Of a DNA stretch of 24,594 nt, positions 9,691 through 18,650 are shown piece by piece. Numbering within the stretch: the stretch's first letter is position 1; the number at the start of each line of letters is the position of its first letter. This stretch comes from Pelargonium nanum (lineage: Eukaryota > Streptophyta > Magnoliopsida > Geraniales > Geraniaceae): assembly GCA_036897485.1 (NCBI GenBank), contig JAYMTF010001284.1:1-24594 (forward strand). Reading direction: 5' to 3'. The notes under the pieces are model-generated. The model did no database searches, was not told the DNA's origin, and saw nothing but the letters and a program-made list of their open reading frames with translations. The position numbers and the translations under genes are program-made.

Positions 9691-9698
9691 TATAAAAT
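9691..9698 (+). promoter_or_regulatory. Candidate TATA box of GST-a
   Basis: The word TATAAAAT lies 83 bases upstream of the ATG at 9781, a suitable distance for a short plant leader. Copies b and c have AATAAA-type words (near 12558 and 15830) at the corresponding place instead of a clean TATA box. Confidence 0.4.
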
Positions 9699-9780
9699 AA
9701 TTAATTTCGAAGAACCACAAATTGATCATCCAAAATATCACAAAGCGAAGACGAAGAACAAGAACACGAACCCAGAAAAG

Positions 9781-12070
9781 ATGCTGAAAGTGTTCGCAGA
9801 TCGCATGTCCCAGCCTTCCCGAGCCATCATCATCTTCTGCAAGTACTTAATTTTCTAATTTCAGTCCTTAATTTTGGCTAATTCTCGTAAATTGCAAGTT
9901 TTTGAGTGATTCAATTTGATTTTGTTGTTGTTTCGAATTGGGTTTTTGTTTTGATTTCTAGGGCAAATGGAATTGAGTTTGAGGAAGTCAAGGTCGACCT
10001 AGCCAAGCGTCAACACCTATCTCCTGAGTTCAAAGGTACAATTTTTAATTTTTGTTTACTATGAACTGGGTTTTAAGATTGGTGGTCCTTTGGTGTCACA
10101 ATTGATGGGTTCAGCTCAAATTTCAATTTTGTTTCATGGGTTTGTTTTGATTTTCATGTTGGAGATGACAATTTTTAGGAAAATGTAATGGTCACTGAGC
10201 TGTGTGGTTTAGATTTTAGACACTGACTAGGGTTTTGCAAATTTATCAGTCTCTCAATCAGCAAACTTATGTTGTTATCAGTTGCAGCGAAGAAGATTGT
10301 TGACCAATTGAAAACTTTAATTGGGTATATGGAGATAATGTGCAACTCCAATTGGTGTTTCTGAAGTAACAATATTGAATTTAGGTGTCCCCGAGTTAGA
10401 TTGGGATTTCCCGTGTTTGCATAAGTTGCTTCAGTACTTCTGAGTAAAATCATTAATTGGGTTTTATTGTTATTTTGATACAATGTGTTGATCGATATTT
10501 TATTACATTGATGTACTCTCAGCTATAAACCCAACGAGGAAAGTTCCAGCTATTACTGATGGAAGGTTTAAACTGTTTGAGAGGTACCCGAAGAGCTTAT
10601 TTACTTATATGTTTATTTTGAGTTCATTAGCTACGAGTCAGTAATAGTATTTTGTCAATATTGTTAGCACTTTTAAGAGAGACAGAGCGTTATTGTTTAT
10701 TTTTTTGCAGTCACGCGATCTTGATATATATCGCTTGTTCATTTCCTGGAGTGGCCGATAGTTGGTAAGTCTAGTTTACATCCTATGTTTTCTATAGCGT
10801 AAACACCTAGAAATATGCGGATATGTATATAACTGTTTCATGTCTATTACTCTCCAATAGATGTTACAGTGTCTAATAACACTGATTATGATGTCATTTT
10901 GATTTACAGAGTACATAGTTTCAGAATTATTTGTGTATAAACAATTATTTGAATTTCATATTTCAATTTCAAATCTGAACTACTTTTTCCGGGTCATGCT
11001 TTAAGGTATCCGGCCGATCTAACCAGGAGAGCTAAAATTCACTCGGTGTTGGATTGGCATCACACAAATTTACGCGCTGGAGCAGGTGCTTTATATTTTA
11101 TGATTGCGTTTGAATCATGGGATTTCCGTGTTTTGAAATTTAAAATATTGGAATTCGAATTTAGGAAATTATGGAATTTCAAATGACAGGGAGGGTAAGA
11201 GTTGTCGTTTGAAATATCGTATTTTTTGCGTGTTCTGAATTCTGTTAGATTTGGGCCAAATCCAAATTCTCAGGCCATCCAAACACTAATTTTGGCCCAA
11301 GCTAGAATTTCAAACGAAATACTTGTTCCCAATCAGACCACAAACTTTTTTGTTCAAACATATGTTGTCGTATAAGAGGCACGATTCATGTGCAAGTGGA
11401 CGAGGACGAATTTGATTTTCATGATGGGAAGTGGGAACTTCAGTTCTAAATAGTTTGTTGCAAAAATGTTGAATTATCTAATATAATGCATCGATTTGTT
11501 ATTGTTTGGTCACCGTGCTCGGTCATTTACTCAAATGTTCTATACTATGCCGGATTTTCCATATTATTGACTTGATTTTTCTCCATAATCTTCAGCGCCA
11601 TTTGTTTTACACTCTACGCTGGGACCTGCGCTTGGCCGTCCCCTGAACCCGCAAGCAGCTAAGGAGGCTGAGAAAGTTTTGAACTCGGCTCTAGCAACAA
11701 TTGAGTCATATTGGCTCAAAGGGAGTGGGAAATTCTTGGCCGGTGGCTCTCAACCATCCATAGCCGATCTCAGCTTAGTATGCGAAATCATGCAATTAGA
11801 GGTAAGAAAATTTTATTTAACGATTCACAATGTACCTCGTTTATGGTGGTACCAGCAAAAGACCAGAGTTTTTATACAAAATTCATTTCTTGAATCTAGC
11901 TCGTGGACGAGGAGGATCGCAATCGAATCCTAGGTCCATACAAGAAAGTTCAGGAGTGGATTGAAAATACGAGAAAAGCAACAGCACCTCACTTTGACGA
12001 AGTGCATAAAATCCTCTTCATCGTCAAGACAAAACTGCAAAAGCAGCGGTTGTTGAAAGCAAAGATGTAA
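9781..12070 (+). CDS. Theta-class glutathione S-transferase, copy a
   Basis: Seven exons are predicted: 9781-9842, 9962-10035, 10523-10583, 10711-10764, 11006-11085, 11596-11801 and 11900-12070. All have GT-AG borders and the frame is continuous, giving 235 aa. The N-terminal thioredoxin-like domain has the theta-class SQPSRA motif (likely catalytic Ser10), KVPAI with its cis-Pro at 54, and Glu65-Ser66 for the glutathione gamma-Glu. The all-helical C-domain carries YWLKG-GKFL and PSIADLSL. Theta GSTs are glutathione peroxidases or conjugating enzymes that reduce organic hydroperoxides. Differences from copies b and c: no Asn-Asp-Phe insertion before Glu-Ser, Thr-Arg in place of the usual Met-Gly before KVPA, and a longer C-terminus ending AKM, a weak PTS1-like tripeptide. 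Intron 5 is about 120 bases longer than in b and 320 longer than in c. Arabidopsis also has three tandem GSTT genes. Confidence 0.9.
11090..11345. repeat. MITE-like insertion in GST-a intron 5
   Basis: Intron 5 of copy a holds a stretch not obvious in b or c. It runs from 'gcgtttgaatcatgggattt' (about 11095) to 'ccatccaaacac' (about 11276-11287). The ends are loosely inverted (gtttga/tccaaac), and both ends mention ggatttcc/ccaaatcc-like words. The copy is too diverged to define terminal repeats or a target-site duplication. Confidence 0.3.
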
Positions 12071-12652
12071 AACACTGAAGGTATCGTTGTAAATGAGATT
12101 CACATTACCATGGAGTCCGAAGAATGGGAATCTCATTTCCATTTCCATTATCGAACAAAAATTCTAATTCAAACGCTATCTAAGACAAGAGAAAGTGAAT
12201 CCAAAGATGTAAGAACTGTGCTATTTATGTTTGTTGTGTAATCAAACAATAAGATTTCAGCAGGTGTTTTCTTCTTCTTCTTCCTTGTTAGTTTTTTGTA
12301 TGTATATTTAAGGATATGTAGTTGTAAAACTTTGATTCTTGGGTTATGAACTAAATTGTATAGTCATAGGATTAAATTGGAACAAAAATAAAATGAAGGG
12401 CTAAATTAGGACAAAATAAATCCTAAAAGGATCATTCAATAAAATCGAATAAATCATTGGACTGAGTGGACACTGTGTCTGTGTAAAGTTCTCGACCGTT
12501 ACAGCTGTCGCTGTTGCACCGCCAAATCTTTGACACTGTGAAGAAAAGTGACAATATCTAATAAAATAAACAGATTGATTCGGAGAGGAGACCCATAAAT
12601 CTATCCTCAAAGCTATTCCAAATCGAAGACGAAGAACACGAACCCAGAAAAG
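12071..12652. other. Spacer between GST-a and GST-b
   Basis: This holds the 3' UTR of copy a and the promoter and leader of copy b. A short inverted repeat, aatgagatt (12091) against aatctcatt (12129), could form a hairpin just after the stop. The last 30 bases before the ATG of b (cgaagacgaagaacacgaac and on) are almost identical to those of copy a. No other gene is visible. Confidence 0.6.
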
Positions 12653-14923
12653 ATGCTGAAAGTGTTCGCAGATCGCTTGTCCCAGCCTTCCCGCGCGATA
12701 ATCATCTTTTGCAAGTACTTAGTTTTAGTAAATTATCTGAAATTTGAGTTTGTTTTTGGTGATTCGAGTTAATTTTCTTATTGCATTGAAATGGGTTTTG
12801 GTTTTAATTTCTAGGGCAAATGGGATTGAGTTTGAGGAAGTGAAGGTGGATCTAGTCAAAGGTGAACACCTATCTCCGGAGTTCAAAGGTAAATTTTTTA
12901 TTGTTATTGTGAAGTGGGTTTTAAGATTTGTAGTCATTTGTTGTTGAAACTGATTGGGTTCAGCTCAAAACTCAATTTTGTTTTATGGGTTTGTTTGGAT
13001 ATTCTTGTTGAAGATTGGGGGTCATTTGTTGTCACAAAATGAGTGACACACACATATATTTGCCATGAACTAGTTTTAAAGATTGGTGGTCATTTGTTGT
13101 CACAAATGAATGACACACTCATATATTTGCCATGAACTGGTTTTTGAGATTGGTGGTCATTTGTTGTCACAAATGAATGGATTCAGCTCAAATTTCAATT
13201 TTGTTTCATGGGTTTGGTTGGGTATTCTTGTTGGAGATGACAATTTTTGGGAACTTTAATGGTCACAGAGGCCTGAGCTATGAGATTGAATCACTGACTG
13301 GGGTTTTGCAAATTTAGCATTTGTCATATTTTTCAAGTAAGAAATGTGTTAATTGAGATAATGAGAAAATCGAGTTGTTTTGAGGATGATGAAATTTGAA
13401 AATTGGGGTATCTCAACCAGAATAGACTGATTTCTAAATTGCATATGTTACTTTGATAGTTCTTGTGGATTTGCAAGTCAAGTACTTTTGAGTGAAATCG
13501 TCAATGGGGTTTATTGTTATGCTGATACGAGGTATTGATCTATATTTTATCACATTGATGTTATGTACTCTCAGAAATAAACCCGATGGGGAAAGTTCCA
13601 GCTATTACCGATGGAAGGTTTAATGACTTTAATTTGTTTGAGAGGTATCGCCAACATATCCGAAGAACTTATTTAAGCACACATTTATTTTGACTTTGCT
13701 ATGAGCCGGTAATAGCATTTTGTCTCTAAAGACCGAGGGTAATTGTTTATTTTATTGCAGTCATGCGATCATGATCTATCTTGCTTCTTCATTTCCCGGA
13801 GTAGCCGATAGTTGGTAAGTCTAGTTTCCATAAACATGTTAATGTTTTATATCGTCAAAGCACTTTGAAATGTGCATTGATGCAATATATGTCTATGAGA
13901 TAATTTGCATATCAACAGTTCTTTTGAATCCCATCTTCAGTTTCAGTATTCAAATTATGATGTCCATTTTCTAAACTACTTTTTTTTTTACGGGTCATAC
14001 TTTAAGGTATCCAGCCGATCTCACCAGGAGAGCTAAAATTCACTCGGTGTTGGATTGGCATCACTCGAATTTACGCGCTGGAGCAGGTGCTTTATATTCA
14101 GCTAAAAAACCCTAACTACGTTACTATTTTCATATATATCTTTGCTTCTCTGAGTCCTTTTTTTCCATATGCGCAGCATGATTTGTGTAAGTTAGTCTCG
14201 GGGTCAGTTTAGTCCATGCCATCTTTAGTTAGAATTAGTTGACCATTAATTTTGATGATGTGGCATTTAAAATAAAGAAATTGTAAATGCAGCTTCAGCG
14301 CCACATCATCAACATTAACGACAGTTAACTCTAACTAATGGCCGTCTCCAAATCCATTTTGGCTAATTTTAAAGTTTAGGTACTAAGTCAATAACTTTTT
14401 GTATAATAACCTCTTGTTATTGATTGGTCATTGTTTTTTTGCTGTTCTAGTTTGATTTTTGTCCATAATTTTCAGCTGGATTTATTATGAATTCCACGCT
14501 TGCACCGGCGCTTGGCCGGTCCCTGAACCCGCAAGCAGCTGCGGAGGCTGAAAAAGTTTTGGTCGCTTCTCTCGAAATGATCGAGTCATATTGGCTCAAA
14601 GGGGACGGGAAATTCTTGGCGGGCGGCTCCGAACCATCCATAGCTGATCTCAGCTTAGTATGTGAAATCATGCAATTAGAGGTAAGCAAATTGTGCATAC
14701 CAACTTGTTCATGGTAACTCTAACAAACAAAAAGACCTATGTTTTTTTTAATATAAAACTCGTTTCTTGAATCTAGCTTGTGAAGGACGAGGATCGCGTC
14801 CGAATCCTAGGTCCATACAAGAAAGTGGAGGAGTGGATCGAAAACACGAAAACTGCAATAACGCCTCACTTCAAGGAAGTGCACGAAGCCCTCTTCGCTG
14901 TGAAAGCAAAACTGCAACGTTGA
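12653..14923 (+). CDS. Theta-class glutathione S-transferase, copy b
   Basis: Seven exons are predicted: 12653-12714, 12815-12888, 13575-13644, 13761-13814, 14007-14086, 14476-14681 and 14777-14923. Phases match copy a and the product is 230 aa. The SQPSRA motif (Ser10), the INPMGKVPAI loop and the PSIADLSL helix motif are intact. Exon 3 is 9 bases longer than in copy a, which adds three residues and makes the segment before Glu-Ser read RFNDFNLF. Exon 6 begins AGFIMNSTL, unlike the A-P-(F/Y)-V-L-H start shared by a and c. The protein stops at KLQR, without the tail of copy a. All splice sites are GT-AG and there is no frameshift, so the gene looks functional. Confidence 0.9.
13013..13190 (+). 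repeat. Tandem repeat in GST-b intron 2, period about 67-68 bp
   Basis: Units starting gattgg-ggtcatttgttgtcac lie at 13013, 13081 and 13148. The first two continue through 'catatatttgccatgaact'; the third is partial and runs into the sequence shared with the other copies. A related single segment at 12926 and in the introns of a and c shows that the expansion is specific to copy b. Confidence 0.85.
14185..14395. repeat. MITE-like imperfect inverted repeat in GST-b intron 5
   Basis: Arms of about 42 bases pair imperfectly. The left arm (about 14224-14264) runs from 'tagttag' to 'gatgatgtggc'; the right arm (about 14299-14341) runs from 'gccacatcatc' to 'ctaactaatgg'. A spacer of about 35 bases separates them. 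The transcript could form a long hairpin. The copy is absent from introns 5 of a and c, consistent with a later insertion. I cannot find a clear target-site duplication. Confidence 0.6.
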
Positions 14924-15911
14924 GACATTATGGTAGCGTTTCGAGATGTTTTGTATGCATATGTAAGGTTTGTGTAGAGGTGTTCAAATAATGAAGTTCA
15001 GCTTCAGCTCCTGAGGAGTGTACTGTAAGTTTCTGTCATTCAAATAATGAAGTCCGGCTTCAGCTCCTGAGGAGTGTACTGAAAGTTTCTTGTTTGATTG
15101 TAGCGACCGGAGAGAATGGGAATGTGATTATTTTGGTCATGGGAATTTCATATCCTTCTCATTCTTGATTCTCATTTTCTATCTAATTTATTTTAATCCT
15201 TATGCTACAAGCTTTAAAATTTGATTTGTTCTGCTGTAAAACTTTGGGTCTTGATGAGTAGAACCGGCAACATGGATCTGAATCCACGAGTATCTGAAAC
15301 CCGACGCGTCACATGAAATGAATTCAGCCAATTTTACCAATTTTGGGTCTGGTTTGGGGCATCAAGAAAAAAAAAGGAATTTCCGGGTTTGGTCGGACAA
15401 ATCTGCACATATTGCCGAACAATTCGGCTTACACAACTGAATTGCAGCCAAAGCAACCCTAGTGAAGATAAGTTGCATTCTTTTTCTGACTGATTTTTTA
15501 AATTAAAATCTTATTATAAAATCGTTCTCATATATAAATTTAGTTTATTAAGTGTCACGTGATTGTTATTTCAACTAATAAAATACATAATGTACACATT
15601 GGACCATCTCGTAACAAAATAAAATCACTACATAGTTTAATTTGACGGCATTAGTACAGATCGAGACAAAAGAATAAACAAAAATCAATTTGAAAGAGAG
15701 TAAATAGTTTGAGACATGTGTAACATTTTCTTTGAATCATTTGACGAATGTACAATGTGTACAGTCCTCAACCGAAAGCTGTCACTGTCTCCACCTCCAT
15801 TTCAACTGCCACCATGAAGATAATTTCAATAAATAATAAATAAACTGATAAATCAACCATCAAAAATATCCCAAACCGAAGAGGAAGAGCAACAACACAA
15901 ACCCAGAAAAG
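14924..15911. other. Spacer between GST-b and GST-c
   Basis: The left side carries the 3' UTR of b, including a 56-bp direct repeat. The middle (about 15250-15700) is unremarkable AT-rich DNA with an A run at 15366-15375. From about 15740 to the ATG at 15912 it resembles the upstream region of copy a ('ttgacgaa', 'gtcctcaaccg', 'ccacctccatttcaact'). No other gene is visible. Confidence 0.6.
14985..15090 (+). repeat. 56-bp direct repeat in the 3' region of GST-b
   Basis: Two units start with caaataatgaagt at 14985 and 15041. Each contains gctcctgaggagtgtactg (15007-15025 and 15063-15081). The same 19-base word appears once after GST-c at 18416-18434. I do not find it after copy a. Confidence 0.9.
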
Positions 15912-18252
15912 ATGTTGAAAGTGTTCGCAGATCGCATGTCCCAGCCTTCCCGAGCGATCATCATCTTCTGCAAGTATTTAATTTTCTATTTTTTTTCTTC
16001 TTAATTTTGGTAAATTCTCTGAAATTTCAAGTTTTTGGGTGATTCAATTTGATTCTTTTGTTGTTGCATGGAATTGGGTTTTTGCTTTAATTTCTAGGGC
16101 AAGTGGAATTGAGTTTGAGGAAGTCAAGGTGGAGATTGTCAAAGGTCAACACAAATCTCCTGAGTTCAAAGGTACAATTTTTATTGTTGTTGTGAAGTGG
16201 GTTTTAAGATTGGTGGTCATTTGTTGTCACAACTGATTGGATTCAGCTCAAGTTTCAATTTTGTTTCATGGGTTTGTTTGGATATTCTTGTTTGTTTTGG
16301 AAAAATTTATGGTCACTGAGCTGTGAGATTGAGACACTAATAGGGTTTTGCAAATTTATCTGTTTCTCTCAATCAGCAAAATTGCAAAATCATGTTCTCA
16401 TCAGTTGCAAAGACGAGAGATTGTTGATCAATTGAAAACTGTGTGCAAATTGAATAATGGGCAATTTGATTCGTCTGAGGACATAGAAAATTTGAAAATT
16501 GACGTGTCTGCTCCGAAATGCAATGCGATTTCCCGTGTTTGCATATGTTACTTTGATAATTCTCATGGAAATTCACAAGTGAAGTGCCTTTGAGTGAAAA
16601 CATTAATGGGTTTATTGTTATAGATACAACTTATTGATCTTTATATTATCACATAAATAGTCAAAGGTCAACACCAATCTGTTGAGTTCAAAAGTACATA
16701 GTGAACTGGGTTTTAATATTGATGGTCATTTGTTGTCACAACTGGTTGTATTCAGCTCAAAATTCAATTTTGTTTCATGGGTTTGTTTTCATATTCTCGT
16801 CGAAGATGACAATTTTGGGGAAAATTTAATGGTCACTGAGCTATGGGATTGAGACACTAACTAGGGGTTTGCAAATTTAGCTGTCTCTCAATCAGCATAC
16901 TTATCTTTTTCACGTGCAATTCAATTCATTTGATGAAGAAAAATTGAAAATTGGTGATTCTGAACTGAAATGGACTGATATTTCCGTGTTTCATATGTTA
17001 CGTGATAGTTCTCGTTACATCATATTGGTGTTTGTTGTTATATAGATACAATGTATTGATTTGTATTTTCTTAAGTTGATGTTATGTTCTCTCAGATATA
17101 AACCCTATGGGGAAAGTTCCGGCCATCACCGATGGAAGGTTTAATGACTTCAATCTGTTTGAGAGGTATCCGAGGAACTTATTTAAGTACATGTTTGTAT
17201 TGACTTCACTAGTTATGATTCGGGAAAATAATTTTGTCAATGGAGACCGAGGGTAATTGTTTGTTTTATTGCAGTCACGCGATCATGATCTATCTTGCTT
17301 CTTCATTTCCCGGAGTAGCCGATAGCTGGTAAGTTTAGTTTACATGTTAATGAACATGAAAGATCTTGATTTGTATATATCACGTTACTCTCCAGCAGAC
17401 GTTACAATGTCTATTATCACAGATTTACGCGATCTCAGTTTCGATATTTTTTTGCATATCAACTGTCCTTTTGAACTCGGTATTCATATAATACTGTCCA
17501 TATCTAAACTACTTTTTTTATGGGGTCTTAAGGTACCCAGCCGATCTCACCAGGAGAGCTAAAATTCACTCGGTGTTGGATTGGCATCACTCGAATTTAC
17601 GAGCTGGAGCAGGTGCTTTATAATCAGCTAAGAAATGCACCCATTACTTATCTATTTTCCAATTTATCTTTGCCTCTCTGATTTTTTTTATTCAAGAAAA
17701 TACCCGGTCGTAACTGCAGCCATATATTGTGATTTACACTGGAAATTTTCTATACCGCGCTGGATTTTGCTGTTCTAATTTGATTTTTCTCCATAATTTT
17801 CAGCTCCTTATGTTTTACACTCTACACTAGCACCTTTGCTTGGCTGGCCCCTGAATCCACAAGCAGCTGCGGAGGCTGAAAAACTTTTGGTCGCATCTCT
17901 TGGAATGATCGAGTCATATTGGCTCAAAGGGGACGGGAAATTCTTGGTTGGTTGCTCCGAACCGTCCATAGCCGATCTCAGCTTAATTTGCGAAATCATG
18001 CAGTTAGAGGTAAAAAAATTTTAGTGATTGATTCATTTATGATGACACCAACATAAAGACCGAAGCTTTTACACAAGTTTCGTTTCTTGAATCTAGCTCG
18101 TGGATGAGGAGAGTCGCGAACGAATCCTAGGTCCATTCAAGAAAATTCAGCAATGGATTGAAAATACGAGAACTGCAATAACACCTCACTTCGATGAAGT
18201 GCACGGAGTCCTCTTCGCTGCCAAGGCCGAACTTCAAAAGCGGCGGTCTTGA
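15912..18252 (+). CDS. Theta-class glutathione S-transferase, copy c
   Basis: Seven exons are predicted: 15912-15973, 16098-16171, 17096-17165, 17275-17328, 17533-17612, 17804-18009 and 18097-18252. Phases match a and b and the product is 233 aa. SQPSRA (Ser10), INPMGKVPAI and PSIADLSL are present. It shares the three-residue Asn-Asp-Phe insertion with copy b. Exon 6 starts like copy a (A-P-Y-V-L-H). Unusual changes are Trp for Arg in the LGRPLNPQ-type segment and VGC for AGG before the PSIADLSL helix. The C-terminus ends KRRS. Intron 2 is unusually long (924 bases) because of an internal duplication that includes a relic of exon 2. Splice sites are all GT-AG. I infer a working gene, though it has the most non-consensus residues in the C-domain. 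Confidence 0.88.
16659..16900 (+). repeat. Duplicated exon 2/intron 2 segment inside GST-c intron 2
   Basis: The stretch 16659-16900 repeats 16137-16380. It begins with the last 34 or so bases of exon 2 (gtcaaaggtcaacac, then gagttcaaa), followed by the intron segment through 'gggttttgcaaattta' and 'ctctcaatcagca'. In the relic the exon end reads TTCAAAAGTAC rather than TTCAAAGGTAC, so the donor consensus is altered, and there is no obvious acceptor just before it. It should be spliced out as intron. Confidence 0.8.
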
Positions 18253-18650
18253 ACGCTGGTACGAAAGACAATAAGGGAGCATTTGGAATGCTCGTTCATC
18301 GTGTTTGGATCGAGACATTCTCTTTCTCGTTTCAATTATTTTAATCCAAACGCTGCCGAAGAGTTGTAAGGATTATGTTGTTTATGTTTGCATGTTTTTG
18401 TAATGTTTGTGTAGAGCTCCTGAGGAGTGTACTGCAGTTTGTTGTTTGATTTCATAACCAGAGACTGTTCTTATGTGTTAAATCTATATGGAAATCTATC
18501 AAATATGGTTTGTTTATGTTGTAAAACTTTTGAGTCTTTGTGAGTCTCAAGATTGTACCATTTTTATTCTTATTTTTTCTATACATACAAATCACCATAA
18601 ATCATATGTACAGAAAAGCTCAAAACCTACTTCCAAATTACAATACAATA
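18253..18650. other. Convergent 3' spacer between GST-c and the copper ATPase
   Basis: Only 398 bases separate the stop codon of GST-c from that of the minus-strand ATPase, so both 3' UTRs and poly(A) sites must lie here and may overlap. A short inverted pair, gtttggat (18303) and atccaaac (18344), and the shared word gctcctgaggagtgtactg (18416-18434) are visible. No further gene is supported. Confidence 0.65.

Noticed and set aside
12071-18650. GSTT-Myb fusion proteins as known for some Arabidopsis GSTT transcripts
   Set aside because: No Myb-like coding sequence is seen downstream of any of the three GST copies.
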